The notes: generated by a model from the letters alone, not told the origin. Numbered from the stretch's first letter, positions 8,188-16,651 are shown. The stretch: DNA of 64,000 nt from JAUNBN01 sp036645935 (GCA_036645935.1 JAVXNE010000002.1:124001-188000), one strand, 5' to 3'. Program-made: numbers and translations.

Positions 8188-8852
8188 TACTTGCCGCCTC
8201 CTTCCCGAGATGTCTTCTTGACGGCGCTGAGAACCTCACCCTTGTATATCCAGGTTTTTACGCCGATTATTCCATAGGTCGTCTTCGCCTCAGCAAAGCC
8301 ATAATCGATGTCAGCACGCAGTGTCTGGAGGGGGATTGTGCCCTCATGATAGTTTTCGGAGCGTGCGATATCCGCACCGTTCAGACGGCCTGCCACATTG
8401 ACCTTGATTCCCTTTGCTCCAAGGCGCATTGCACGCTGGATGCTCTGCTTCATCGCCCGGCGAAAAGACGTTCTGCGAACGAGCTGCGCCGCGATATTCT
8501 CGGCCACGAGCTGTGCATCGGTGTCGGGGCTCTTGATAGCCTCAATTCCGACTTTGACTGTTTTTCCGGTCAGCTTTGCAAGTGACGCTTCAAGCTTTCC
8601 GATATCCTCGCCGCCACGGCCGATTACCATGCCGGGCTTGGCGCAATATATTGTCGCGCGGACGACGTCGGTCGTGCGCTCAATTTCAATCTTTGAAATA
8701 CCCGCTTGGAAAAGCAGCTTTTTGAGGTATTCGCGGATTTTGTAGTCCTCCAGGATGAGGTTGCCAAATTCGTTCTTCCTGACATACCAGTTGGAGTCCC
8801 ATTTTTTGATTACGCCGACGCGAAGGCCGTGCGGATTAACTTTCTGTCCCAT
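8187..8852 (-). CDS. rpsC: 30S ribosomal protein S3
   Basis: Forms part of the mRNA entry pore and its helicase activity. The KH domain is seen around PGMVIGRGGEDIGKLEASLAK, and the C-terminal signature around RLNGADIARSENYHEGTIPLQTLRADIDYG. The 221-residue length is typical. It starts 12 nt after rplV with GGGAGG upstream. Confidence 0.97.
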   Translation of the reverse strand: MGQKVNPHGLRVGVIKKWDSNWYVRKNEFGNLILEDYKIREYLKKLLFQAGISKIEIERTTDVVRATIYCAKPGMVIGRGGEDIGKLEASLAKLTGKTVKVGIEAIKSPDTDAQLVAENIAAQLVRRTSFRRAMKQSIQRAMRLGAKGIKVNVAGRLNGADIARSENYHEGTIPLQTLRADIDYGFAEAKTTYGIIGVKTWIYKGEVLSAVKKTSREGGGK

Positions 8853-8864
8853 GTTTTTCCTCCC

Positions 8865-9203
8865 TTAAGCTTCGCGCTCTTTGAGAACGACGGTCATGTG
8901 CGACGTGCGTTTTACCACGCGGAACGCTCTGCCCTGCGCTCTCGGACGAATGCGCTTTAAGGTCGGGCCCGGCGTAACGAAGCACTGGTCTACGTACAGG
9001 GAGTTGCGATCCATGCCGAAATTATTTTCGGCGTTGGCCGCAGCCGAGTTGACAAGCTTTAGCAGCGGTTCGCAAGCGGCCTTGGGCGTGTATTTTAATA
9101 TTGCGATTGCCTTGTCGAGGTTCTGGCCTCTGATGAGGTCGAGGACAATCTGAACCTTCCGCGGGGCGATCCGGCAATGTCTGAGAAATGCCTTTGCTTC
9201 CAT
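8865..9203 (-). CDS. rplV: 50S ribosomal protein L22
   Basis: Lines the nascent-peptide exit tunnel; its beta-hairpin is a site of macrolide-resistance changes in other bacteria. The 112 residues include the signature YVDQCFVTPGPTLKRIRPRAQGRA in the hairpin and C-terminal strand. No insertion in the hairpin is visible. Position between rpsS and rpsC is standard. Confidence 0.97.
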   Translation of the reverse strand: MEAKAFLRHCRIAPRKVQIVLDLIRGQNLDKAIAILKYTPKAACEPLLKLVNSAAANAENNFGMDRNSLYVDQCFVTPGPTLKRIRPRAQGRAFRVVKRTSHMTVVLKEREA

Positions 9204-9224
9204 ATTCTTGTTACTCCTCTCCCC

Positions 9225-9503
9225 TTACTTGGTGCTGGTGGTCTTGCTGCCCGAGTGACCGCGGAACAGCCGCGTAGGCGCAAACTCACCGAGCTTGTGT
9301 CCGACCATGTCCTCGGTGATGTATACCGGCACATGCTTGCGGCCGTCATGCACCGCGAAGGTGTGTCCGACAAAATCGGGGAAGATCGTCGAGGAACGGC
9401 TCCATGTTTTGAGGACGCGCTTCTCGCTCTTTTTGTTCATTTCTTGAACCCTTTTCAGCAGCGCTGGCTGCACGAACGGGCCCTTTTTTGTGCTTCTGCT
9501 CAT
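9225..9503 (-). CDS. rpsS: 30S ribosomal protein S19
   Basis: Head protein of the small subunit, partner of S13. It starts MSRSTKKGPFVQPALLKRV and includes the signature TIFPDFVGHTFAVHDGRKHVPVYITEDMVGHKLGEFAPTR; 92 residues is normal. It is followed 21 nt later by rplV. Confidence 0.97.
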   Translation of the reverse strand: MSRSTKKGPFVQPALLKRVQEMNKKSEKRVLKTWSRSSTIFPDFVGHTFAVHDGRKHVPVYITEDMVGHKLGEFAPTRLFRGHSGSKTTSTK

Positions 9504-9518
9504 CTTTGCGCTCCTCCT

Positions 9519-10349
9519 TTATCCGTTGCGGCGCTTGACAATCAGCTTGTCAGAGCGGCTGTGTTTGGCTCTCGTCTTGTAGCCGAGCGTAGGCTTGCCC
9601 CACGGAGTGACCGGGCTGGGACGGCCGATCGGGCTCTTGCCCTCTCCGCCGCCGTGCGGGTGATCGCAGGGGTTCATGACCGAGCCGCGAACGGAAGGAC
9701 GAATACCCATATGGCGCTTTCTGCCCGCTTTGCCGTAGTTGATATTGGCAAAATCGGTGTTGCCGACCTGTCCGATGCTGGCGTAGCAGTTTGCAAGCAC
9801 TTTGCGGAGCTCTCCGCTGGGAAGTCTTATAAGTGCATACGCGCCCTCTTTTGCCATCAGCTGAGCCATATTTCCGGCCGAGCGGACGAGCTGTGCGCCT
9901 TTTCCTGGGTAGATCTCAACGCAGTGCACGAATGTGCCGACCGGGATATTGGAGAACGGCAACGCGTTTCCGGGCTTGATATCCGCTGACGGACCGCTTG
10001 TCACCGAATCGCCGACCTTGAGGTCAACCGGAGATATGATGTAGCGTTTCTCGCCGTCCGCATACTCAACCAGCGCAATGTGCGCCGAGCGGTTGGGGTC
10101 ATACTCAATCGATTTGACGGTCGCAGGCACTTCTCTCTTGTCCCGCTTGAAATCGATTATACGATATTTCTTGCGGTTCCCACCGCCCTGATGACGGACG
10201 GTTATGCGGCCGGTGTTGTTGCGACCGGCATTCTTCTTGAGTGGCTCGAGCAGACTCTTTTCCGGCGATACCTTTGACAGGCACGAATAGTCGGTGACGG
10301 TCATGCCGCGGCGTCCGGGCGTTGTCGGCTTGTATTTTTTGATAGCCAT
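9519..10349 (-). CDS. rplB: 50S ribosomal protein L2
   Basis: Core large-subunit protein needed for peptidyl-transferase activity and subunit joining. The 276-residue protein starts MAIKKYKPTTPGRRGMTV. The conserved catalytic-centre loop VRGSVMNPCDHPHGGGEG, with the essential His, is intact. It is separated from rplW by 110 nt, the widest gap inside the ribosomal block apart from the rplC-rpsJ gap. Confidence 0.97.
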   Translation of the reverse strand: MAIKKYKPTTPGRRGMTVTDYSCLSKVSPEKSLLEPLKKNAGRNNTGRITVRHQGGGNRKKYRIIDFKRDKREVPATVKSIEYDPNRSAHIALVEYADGEKRYIISPVDLKVGDSVTSGPSADIKPGNALPFSNIPVGTFVHCVEIYPGKGAQLVRSAGNMAQLMAKEGAYALIRLPSGELRKVLANCYASIGQVGNTDFANINYGKAGRKRHMGIRPSVRGSVMNPCDHPHGGGEGKSPIGRPSPVTPWGKPTLGYKTRAKHSRSDKLIVKRRNG

Positions 10350-10459
10350 ATTATTCCTTTATACTCCTTGTAAGCTTTTGCGGGAGGCCGTTTCACTCCC
10401 ATACTTTGCCGCGCCCGCCTCGCGTTTCCGCGCTTATGGGGCGGACGGCACACAGCAAT

Positions 10460-10753
10460 TTAGGTCATGCTCTCGAAGAAGGCGATGCCCTTGCTGTCGG
10501 GCTTGAGTGTCACAACGGCCTTTTTCCATGAGGGGGTGTACCCCTGATTTTTACCCTGGCGGCGAAGCTTGCCGGGAAGGCTTATGGTGTTGACCTTAGC
10601 GACCTTGACGTCGAAGAGGGTCTCGACGGCCTGTGCAATCTCAATCTTGCAGGCTTCCTTCGCAACTTTGAAGGTGTACTTTTTCTGGCCGATGGCAGCC
10701 ATGCTCTTCTCGGTTATGACCGGCGCGAGAATGACGTCATGTGCGGTTTTCAT
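10460..10753 (-). CDS. rplW: 50S ribosomal protein L23
   Basis: Sits at the exit of the peptide tunnel, where trigger factor and SRP bind. It starts MKTAHDVILAPVITEKSM and has 97 residues with the 23S-binding loop region LPGKLRRQGKNQGYTPSWKKA. The start overlaps the rplD stop by 4 nt (ATGA). Confidence 0.97.
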   Translation of the reverse strand: MKTAHDVILAPVITEKSMAAIGQKKYTFKVAKEACKIEIAQAVETLFDVKVAKVNTISLPGKLRRQGKNQGYTPSWKKAVVTLKPDSKGIAFFESMT

Positions 10754-11376
10754 TGCGCGTATACCTCCTCAATGAGCTTAACCGCGTCGAGCGACACAAT
10801 GAACTTTTCGCTGTTCAATATGTCGTAGACGTTGATGGTGTTAAACAGTGCGGTCTTGCAGCCGGGTACGTTCGCGGCGCTCTTGACGACGAAATCGTTC
10901 TTGTCTCCAGTCACGATGAGCGGTTTGCGCATCGCGCCGAAGCTCTCGAGCATCGCGATCATCTTTTTAGTCTTGAATTCGTCCATAGTGATGTTGTCGA
11001 CTATGATGAGCTCGCCAGCCTTGACTTTGGACGAAAGCGCCGACAGCATTGCGAGACGCTTGACTTTCTTGTTCACGGTCTTGGTGTAGTCGCGCGGCTT
11101 GGGTCCCAGCGCAATTCCGCCGTGGGTCCACTGCGGGGCGCGGGTGCTGCCCTGACGAGCGCGGCCTGTACCCTTCTGACGATAGGGCTTCTTGCCTCCG
11201 CCGCTGACTTCGCTGCGGGTCTTGGTGCTCTGCGTGCCCTGCCTCTGGTTTGCGAGGTAGGCCACAACCGCGGTGTGCAAAACCGTGGCGTTGGGCTCTA
11301 TACCGAACACGGTGTCGGACAGCTCGACGGTGGATACTTCTTTGCCCGCCATATCGTACACTTTAAGCTTAGCCAT
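10750..11376 (-). CDS. rplD: 50S ribosomal protein L4
   Basis: Lines the exit tunnel through an extended loop, here KTRSEVSGGGKKPYRQKGTGRARQGSTRAPQWTHGG, which is intact. The length of 208 residues is normal. In some bacteria L4 also represses its own operon through the leader of rpsJ; the long leader found here makes that worth testing but the sequence does not prove it. Confidence 0.97.
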   Translation of the reverse strand: MAKLKVYDMAGKEVSTVELSDTVFGIEPNATVLHTAVVAYLANQRQGTQSTKTRSEVSGGGKKPYRQKGTGRARQGSTRAPQWTHGGIALGPKPRDYTKTVNKKVKRLAMLSALSSKVKAGELIIVDNITMDEFKTKKMIAMLESFGAMRKPLIVTGDKNDFVVKSAANVPGCKTALFNTINVYDILNSEKFIVSLDAVKLIEEVYAQ

Positions 11377-11392
11377 TCAGATATATCCTCCT

Positions 11393-12028
11393 TTAAGCTT
11401 TCTTGATAGCATCGGTGATGCAGATGATGCCGCCTCTGGGCCCGGGAATGGCGCCCTTGACAGCGATGAGGTTGTTCTCGGCGTCAACTTTGACGATCGT
11501 CAGGTTCTGGACGGTGACGCGCTCGGAGCCGAGATGTCCGGCTTCCATCTTGCCCTTTATGACGCGGCTGGGACTGCTGGCGGCGCCGCTCGATCCGGAG
11601 TGGCGATGCACAGGACCTGTGCCGTGGGTGTCCTTGAGGCTGTGAGCGTTCCAACGTTTGATTACGCCGGCAGTGCCCTTGCCCTTGCTGATCCCGCTGA
11701 CGTCGATGACGTCGCCGGGCTGGAACGTGTCCGCTTTGATGACGTCGCCGACCGCAAAGCCGCTGACGCTCTTCATGCGGAACTCGCGCAGAAACTTTTT
11801 GTTCGCGACATCAGCCTTTTTGAAGTGGCCTTGCAGAGGCTTGGTCGTGCTTTTGAGCGTCGCGTCGCCATAACCGAGCTGAACGGCGTCGTAGCCGTCG
11901 GTTTCGACGGTCTTCTTCTGAACTACAACACAGGGACCGGCTTCAACAATCGTTACCGGAACGACCTTGCTGTTCTCGTCGAAAATCTGTGACATTCCGA
12001 CTTTTTTTGCAATGATTCCTTTTTGCAC
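11393..12028 (-). CDS. rplC: 50S ribosomal protein L3
   Basis: Early-assembly large-subunit protein whose loop reaches the peptidyl-transferase centre. It starts MQKGIIAKKVGMSQIFDENSKVVPVTIVEAGPC, and the tip region RHSGSSGAASSPSRVIKGKMEAGHLGSERVT is present. The 211-residue length is normal. A gap of 89 nt separates it from rpsJ. Confidence 0.97.
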   Translation of the reverse strand: MQKGIIAKKVGMSQIFDENSKVVPVTIVEAGPCVVVQKKTVETDGYDAVQLGYGDATLKSTTKPLQGHFKKADVANKKFLREFRMKSVSGFAVGDVIKADTFQPGDVIDVSGISKGKGTAGVIKRWNAHSLKDTHGTGPVHRHSGSSGAASSPSRVIKGKMEAGHLGSERVTVQNLTIVKVDAENNLIAVKGAIPGPRGGIICITDAIKKA

Positions 12029-12117
12029 TGTGATATATCCTCCTTGTTAGGTTATTGGTTGATCCCCTCGCGGGGAATCAACATGACCCGTTGCGGACGG
12101 GCGCCGAAATCGTCTTT

Positions 12118-12429
12118 TTAAAGCTTAATTTCGATGTCCACTCCGGCGGGGAGCTGCAGGCTCGTGAGTGCGTCAACCGTCTTGTTGGACGGCTTGAGGA
12201 TGTCGATGAGCCTTTTGTGGGTGCGCATCTCGAACTGCTCGCGGGAGTCCTTGTACTTGTGGACAGCGCGCAGAACGGTGATAATCTCCTTGTCGGTCGG
12301 GAGCGGTATCGGGCCGCTGACGCGGGCGCCGGTGCGCTTCGCTGTTTCGACGATGGTTTCGGCGGCCTTGTCGACCTGCTCGTGGTCGTAGCCCTTGATG
12401 CGAATCCTGATTTTGGTTTTGACTGCCAT
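12118..12429 (-). CDS. rpsJ: 30S ribosomal protein S10
   Basis: First gene of the operon; S10 is a small-subunit head protein and also partners NusB in antitermination. ATG 12429 follows AGGAGG and gives the standard MAVKTKIRIRIKGYDHEQ and 103 residues; the frame is open a little further upstream but without support. The signature VSGPIPLPTDKEIITVLRAVHKYKDSREQFEMRTHKRLI is complete. Confidence 0.97.
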   Translation of the reverse strand: MAVKTKIRIRIKGYDHEQVDKAAETIVETAKRTGARVSGPIPLPTDKEIITVLRAVHKYKDSREQFEMRTHKRLIDILKPSNKTVDALTSLQLPAGVDIEIKL

Positions 12430-12728
12430 GTTTAGCCTCCTGTAAAATCTCATGAGGTACGATTTTCTACACTGAGCCGGGTGTGTCCTGCCCTGTCAAT
12501 ACAAAATCCGGCAACACCTTCCCCTGAAAGTGTCCTCCGGCATCGGGTGGCGCGCATATCGCACGTTCCCCTGCTGTATCAGAGCGGCAGCGGACGGCAT
12601 AAATGCCATCATGTCACACAGCTCGAATATAGTTCTCGCCCGGTTCTTTGACGCGGACATACTCGGCGGAAATTACCCGTGTACTTTCCACGGCAACCTC
12701 CCGCTTCAACGCATACTGTCGCAGTCGC
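12430..12728 (-). promoter_or_regulatory. Long leader of the S10 operon
   Basis: About 300 nt of transcribed, apparently non-coding leader between the predicted transcription start (near 12728) and rpsJ. Inverted repeats are visible at 12677-12693 (CCGTG/CACGG) and 12508-12540 (CCGG and GACAC pairing with GTGTT and CCGG). I see no ORF with a ribosome-binding site. It may be a regulatory RNA leader; which ligand or protein acts on it is unknown. Confidence 0.5.
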
Positions 12729-12734
12729 CCGATA

Positions 12735-12763
12735 ATAATACCAAAAACCTCTCGCAATTGCAA
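12735..12763 (-). promoter_or_regulatory. Promoter of the S10-spc operon
   Basis: On the minus strand TTGCAA (12758-12763) is followed by exactly 17 nt and TATTAT (12735-12740). It is the best sigma-A-type promoter upstream of rpsJ. The -35 box lies inside the hairpin that ends proS. Confidence 0.75.
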
Positions 12764-12773
12764 GAGGTTTTTT
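12743..12773 (-). terminator. Rho-independent terminator of proS
   Basis: Stem AAAAACCTCT / AGAGGTTTTT around a short loop CGCAATTGCA, 42 nt after the proS stop. The stem has A/T runs on both sides, so it could act in either direction. It overlaps the S10 promoter. Confidence 0.8.
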
Positions 12774-12814
12774 CTCGGCAAGATATTACTACTTATTACA
12801 ATATAATAATGGGG

Positions 12815-14254
12815 TCAATAAGCGCTTCCCCAAACAACCATGTGCTTCGCCGGTCTGCCGCAAACAGGGCAGACGTCGGACAGATTCTCCTGCTCAAACG
12901 GCATGCATCGCGAGCTGATGTCGAGCTGTTCCTTTAGCTTCAGCTCGCAGGCTTCGTCGCCACACCACATCGTTTTGTAAAATCCCGGGCCGGACTTCAC
13001 CGCCGACTCAAGCTCTTTGAAATTTTTGCAAGCGTACGTGCGCGATTCGCGGTTGCTCAGCGCGCGCTCATACAGCCCGTCCTCAAGCGTCGAGAGCAGT
13101 TCGGGCACGCGGACTTCAAGCTCGCTCAACGCAACGACGGTTTTCTCCGCGTTGTCGCGCCGCACGGCCACGCACTGTCCTGCCTCGATGTCTCGCGGCC
13201 CGATCTCAATTCTCAGCGGCACGCCGCGCATCTCATGCTGGGCAAATTTCCACCCCGGACTTTGGTCGGAGTCGTCGAGCAGCACGCGCAGTCCCGCAGC
13301 TTTGAGACGATCGCGAAGTGAGGAAGCCGCCTCGAGCACTCCGGGTTTATGTTGCGCGACAGGCACGACGACGACCTGAATGGGTGCGATGGCGGGCGGA
13401 AGTATAAGTCCGCTGTCGTCGCCGTGTGTCATTATTATAGCTCCGATAATGCGGGTGCTGACGCCCCACGAGGTCTGGAATGGGTATTGCAGTGTGTTAT
13501 CTCGCGCGGTGAACTTGATGTCAAACGCGCGCGCAAACCCGTCGCCGAAAAAGTGGCTGGTCCCGCTCTGGAGAGATTTTCCGTCGTGCATCATCGCTTC
13601 AATCGTATATGTCGCAACGGCACCGGCAAATTTTTCTTTGTCTGTTTTTCTTCCCGATATGACGGGCATTTTGAGATATTTCTCACAGAAATTGCGATAC
13701 ACCTCGAGCATGCGCTGTGTTTCCTGCTCAGCCTGCTCTCTCGTCTCGTGCATTGTGTGCCCCTCCTGCCAGAGGAATTCGCGCGAACGCAAAAACGGGC
13801 GGGTTGTCTTCTCCCAGCGCACGACGGAGCACCACTGGTTGTACAGCTTGGGCAGGTCGCGGTAGGACTGTATTATGTGGGCAAAGTGATCGCAGAACAG
13901 CGTCTCCGAGGTTGGCCGCACGCACAGTCTCTCGGTCAGCTCCTCGCTGCCGCCGAGAGTGACCCACGCAACTTCCGGAGCAAAGCCCTCAACGTGGTCC
14001 TTCTCTTTTTGCAACAGGCTCTCGGGTATGAAAATAGGCATGTATACGTTCTCGTGACCCGTGTCCTTGAACATGCCATCCATTATTTTCTGAATGTTTT
14101 CCCAAATCGCATAGCCATACGGTCGGAGAATAACACAGCCCTTCACTGCCGAATAGTCTATCAGTTCGGCGTTCTTGACAATGTCGGTGTACCAACGGCC
14201 GAAATCCTCGTTTATCGGAGTTATCGCTTCGACCGTCTTTTTGTCGTTTGCCAT
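12815..14254 (-). CDS. proS: Prolyl-tRNA synthetase, archaeal/eukaryote-like short type
   Basis: Charges tRNA-Pro with proline in the cytoplasm. The 479-residue protein is the short class II ProRS without the editing insertion of the long bacterial form. Motif 2-like region RWEKTTRPFLRSREFLWQEGHT and motif 3-like region GDDSGLILPPAIAP are present, as are the C-terminal cysteines (CGDEAC, CPVCG) and the terminal Tyr typical of this type. ATG 14254 was chosen because it follows AAAGGAAA and gives MANDKKTVEAITP; the open frame extends 19 codons further. It has its own terminator and is not part of the ribosomal operon. Confidence 0.95.
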   Translation of the reverse strand: MANDKKTVEAITPINEDFGRWYTDIVKNAELIDYSAVKGCVILRPYGYAIWENIQKIMDGMFKDTGHENVYMPIFIPESLLQKEKDHVEGFAPEVAWVTLGGSEELTERLCVRPTSETLFCDHFAHIIQSYRDLPKLYNQWCSVVRWEKTTRPFLRSREFLWQEGHTMHETREQAEQETQRMLEVYRNFCEKYLKMPVISGRKTDKEKFAGAVATYTIEAMMHDGKSLQSGTSHFFGDGFARAFDIKFTARDNTLQYPFQTSWGVSTRIIGAIIMTHGDDSGLILPPAIAPIQVVVVPVAQHKPGVLEAASSLRDRLKAAGLRVLLDDSDQSPGWKFAQHEMRGVPLRIEIGPRDIEAGQCVAVRRDNAEKTVVALSELEVRVPELLSTLEDGLYERALSNRESRTYACKNFKELESAVKSGPGFYKTMWCGDEACELKLKEQLDISSRCMPFEQENLSDVCPVCGRPAKHMVVWGSAY

Positions 14255-14291
14255 GTTGTTCAGTTTCCTTTCGCTTGTCAGTGACCAATGT

Positions 14292-14320
14292 ATTATAGAT
14301 GAAAGAGACACAAAAAAAAA
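14292..14320 (-). promoter_or_regulatory. Possible proS promoter
   Basis: TATAAT on the minus strand (14292-14297) with a T-rich stretch at the -35 distance (14315-14320, TTTTTT). The -35 is weak and coincides with the T-run of the acpP terminator. It repeats the layout seen at the S10 promoter. Confidence 0.4.
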
Positions 14321-14340
14321 GTCCTCTGAAGGACTTTTCT
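14313..14340 (-). terminator. Rho-independent terminator of acpP
   Basis: Stem AAAAGTCC / GGACTTTT with loop TTCAGA, followed on the minus strand by nine T. It lies about 16 nt after the acpP stop. Confidence 0.85.
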
Positions 14341-14355
14341 TAAGGTTTGTATTTT

Positions 14356-14583
14356 TCAGCTATTCGCTTCGATGTACTTCACAAGATCTCCGACAAGTTT
14401 AATGTTCTCGATCTCTTCATCGGGTATCTCGATGTCGAACTCCTCCTCGAGGGACATTATGAGATCGACTACGTCCAGTGAATCCGCACCGAGATCATCA
14501 ACTATGCTCGAGTCGGGTGTGACTTTATCTTCCTCTAAATCCAGCTGTCCGCAAAGTATCTCTCTGATTTTTTCAAATACCAT
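14356..14583 (-). CDS. acpP: Acyl carrier protein
   Basis: Carries growing fatty-acyl chains on a phosphopantetheine arm. The attachment Ser is in the conserved DDLGADSLDVVDLIM. The 75 residues are highly acidic, as expected. ATG 14583 is 8 nt after AAGGAGA; the frame opens two codons earlier at TTG, which is unlikely as start. It is a single-gene unit with its own promoter and terminator, away from fab genes. Confidence 0.97.
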   Translation of the reverse strand: MVFEKIREILCGQLDLEEDKVTPDSSIVDDLGADSLDVVDLIMSLEEEFDIEIPDEEIENIKLVGDLVKYIEANS

Positions 14584-14631
14584 ATTCAATCTCTCCTTGA
14601 GTTCGGTCGCCGCAAAATGTTGTCTGAGACA

Positions 14632-14660
14632 TATATACTATGTTAACGTTGTATTGTCAA
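14632..14660 (-). promoter_or_regulatory. Promoter of acpP
   Basis: Minus-strand TTGACA (14655-14660), 17-nt spacer, TATATA (14632-14637), about 50 nt upstream of the acpP start. Near-consensus sigma-A promoter. Confidence 0.8.
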
Positions 14661-14824
14661 CCTTTTTTTAACTGTTGTCAAAATACGACAAACTCAGGCA
14701 AATTTTGTTTCGGCGATATCCTGTGCGGCGTTGTCGTCCACGTCGGTTTGTGATAAACTCTTCTGTGGCACAGTCGCGGGAAGATAATGCCCGAAGGTGT
14801 CGTGCCGAAGGAGTTGTTTTTATC

Positions 14825-15484
14825 ATGTATAAATTATGTGCGTTTGATCTCGATGGAACTCTGATTAACACAATTGCCGATATCGCGGCAGCTGTAAATT
14901 ACGGACTTCGTGAGCTGGGATATCCAGAGCACAGCGAGTCGGAATATTACCATATGGTCGGAAACGGAATGCGCAAGATCTGTGAGCGGGCGCTGCCCTG
15001 TGAAAACAAAGACCGCACCGACGAGCTGATTGCAATCTACGGCGCACGTTACGTCGAGCATTGCTGCGACCTCTCTCGTCCATACGCCGATATTCCCGAG
15101 CTGCTGCATCGCCTTTCAGACGCGGATATCTCGCTCGCCGTCGTCACCAACAAGCCGCAAAATCAGAGTGACAGAGTTGTCTCGACCTTTTTGTCCGAGT
15201 TTTCTTTCATTGAAGTGCTCGGCCAAAGCGACCGTTTTCCCTCAAAGCCCGCTCCCGATATGCTCCGTCACGTGATTGAGCGCTTCGGTTTTTTGGAGGG
15301 CGAGACACTTTATATCGGCGACTCTAATGTGGACGTCGACTTTGCCCATGCGGCGTTTGTTCCCTGCGCCGGTGCGGCGTGGGGCTTTCGCGGACGTGAC
15401 GAGCTTGAGCGCTCGGGCGCAGAATTTGTCGTCGAAAAGGCAAGTGAAATCGCGGAAATCGTCTTGACTGCCGAATCCCGATAG
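14825..15484 (+). CDS. HAD-family phosphatase, phosphoglycolate phosphatase-like
   Basis: A 219-residue HAD hydrolase with the complete motif set: FDLDGTLI (nucleophile Asp and acid Asp), AVVTNKP (motif II), Lys in RFPSKPAPD (motif III) and YIGDSNVDVDFA (motif IV). A helical cap domain between motifs I and II fits the Gph/PGP-like C1-cap group. Substrate may be 2-phosphoglycolate or another small phospho-compound; this cannot be settled here. ATG 14825 follows AAGGAG; the upstream open frame is Arg-rich junk. It is the only plus-strand gene in this core region. Confidence 0.85.
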   Translation: MYKLCAFDLDGTLINTIADIAAAVNYGLRELGYPEHSESEYYHMVGNGMRKICERALPCENKDRTDELIAIYGARYVEHCCDLSRPYADIPELLHRLSDADISLAVVTNKPQNQSDRVVSTFLSEFSFIEVLGQSDRFPSKPAPDMLRHVIERFGFLEGETLYIGDSNVDVDFAHAAFVPCAGAAWGFRGRDELERSGAEFVVEKASEIAEIVLTAESR

Positions 15485-16270
15485 TTCTTTATATGACACC
15501 GATCTCCCAATGCTCCGCACAAACCATGCACTTCTTTAATATATCTGCCACCCTTGCAACCACTTCCGACGCCATGTGACCCAAAAGTATTTTTAAGCTG
15601 TCAGATTGCAAGATTGGGAGTTTTTGCTGAATGTCTCCGCTTTTTTCAGATGACCGTATCCCGATTATATAATATGCAAAGGAAAACCAATCTCCCCCCG
15701 GATACAGAAATCTTGTGTTTGATGGGGATTGGTGTGTTTAAGTTTACGTCCGAGCTCATAATGCAATACTTTTTGCAAACAGCATACATCGTTGGGGAAT
15801 CATCAAAGCATCAAAACATTAAGCGCAATCGGCTTCAATTTCGGAACGCATGTTCTCATTCACATAAGCTCCCTTCCACCGGTTTCGATTGTGTAAACCC
15901 ACTGGCGTTTACGGCAACACATGACCGAGACATATTGTTGGTTTTGCGTGTTCCCCATGTTTCACCAAACCGATGCGCGCCCGTACTAGTGTGATGTGCT
16001 CGCCTCTTCCGTGTAAGAGACATGGCTGCGGCATTCCGCATCTGCAATCTAAATCTTAAAAAACTACATAGGCCGACTCGTGAGTGTCCGCACTCAAACA
16101 AACCTGCACACGCGCAGCAGTTCGGCAGTTTTCACTTAAAATATACGGTTTCACTAAATATAAGCGACACCGTCGTTTTCCCGAGAGCTTCAACATTATT
16201 TTTGAATCCGAATCTGATTTCGGCGCAACCGTTTCTGCGTTTCTCTTGCGTTTTCGACAGACAGATATAC
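15485..16270. other. Gene-poor stretch of about 785 nt
   Basis: I see no convincing gene. Short open frames here lack ribosome-binding sites, have no recognisable domain and show odd composition. No clear hairpin or tRNA was found. It could hold decayed sequence between two convergent genes (HAD phosphatase on plus, zinc-ribbon protein on minus). Confidence 0.5.
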
Positions 16271-16300
16271 AAAAAAGAAGCCCCTCTCTCGAGGGGCTTC
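16271..16300 (-). terminator. Terminator of the zinc-ribbon gene
   Basis: Perfect 10-bp stem GAAGCCCCTC / GAGGGGCTTC with loop TCTC (plus strand wording), followed on the minus strand by six T. It is 23 nt after the stop of the zinc-ribbon gene. Confidence 0.9.
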
Positions 16301-16322
16301 GGGTTCGTGCATCGAATTTGCG

Positions 16323-16601
16323 CTACTCTTCTTCTTTCATCTTTGCGAAGCAGTCGCTGCAGTAAACAGGCCTGTCCTCACGCGGTTTAAAAGGCACTTT
16401 GGCCTCTTTTCCACATGAAGCACATGTGCCGACGAACATTTCGCGTCCTACACGACCTGTGCTCTTGCGGTTGTCGCGGCACGCCTTGCAACGCTGCGGC
16501 TCATTTTCAAAACCACGCGAAGCATAGAATTCCTGCTCTCCCGCTGTGAACACGAATTCCTGTCCACATTCCTTGCATACCATCGTTTTGTCTTCGTACA
16601 T
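16323..16601 (-). CDS. Zinc-ribbon protein with two CxxC pairs
   Basis: A 92-residue protein with four CxxC motifs: CKEC, CKAC, CASC and CSDC, plus the sequence GQEFVFTAGEQEFYASRGFENEPQRC. This is the 'probable zinc-ribbon domain' (zf-trcl-like) found in small Firmicutes proteins; the FTAGEQEFYA(S/E)(R/K)G signature is typical. Molecular role is not known to me. ATG 16601 is preceded by AGGAGAGCAAAG; the open frame continues 30 codons into a Gly/Arg-rich stretch that overlaps the decayed tRNA and is unlikely to be translated. Confidence 0.8.
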   Translation of the reverse strand: MYEDKTMVCKECGQEFVFTAGEQEFYASRGFENEPQRCKACRDNRKSTGRVGREMFVGTCASCGKEAKVPFKPREDRPVYCSDCFAKMKEEE

Positions 16602-16651
16602 TTTTCTTTGCTCTCCTCTTGCTCTCCTCTTCGGAAGGAAATTAAAAATAC

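Noticed and set aside
9177..9989. Long plus-strand open frame (270 codons) opposite rplV, rpsS and rplB
   Set aside because: Antisense to three clear ribosomal protein genes, no ribosome-binding site or domain; a result of codon bias in GC-rich genes.
10350..10459. 110-nt gap between rplB and rplW considered for an inserted small gene or promoter
   Set aside because: No ORF with a ribosome-binding site and no clear promoter; just a wider spacer.
13349..14284. Plus-strand open frame of 311 codons opposite proS
   Set aside because: Antisense to a complete proS gene, no recognisable protein features.
14760..14790. Possible plus-strand promoter for the HAD phosphatase (TTGTCG and TAAACT)
   Set aside because: Both boxes are poor matches; not enough to list as a feature.
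15554..15994. Plus-strand open frame in the gene-poor stretch
   Set aside because: No ribosome-binding site, no domain, odd composition; kept as unexplained intergenic sequence.
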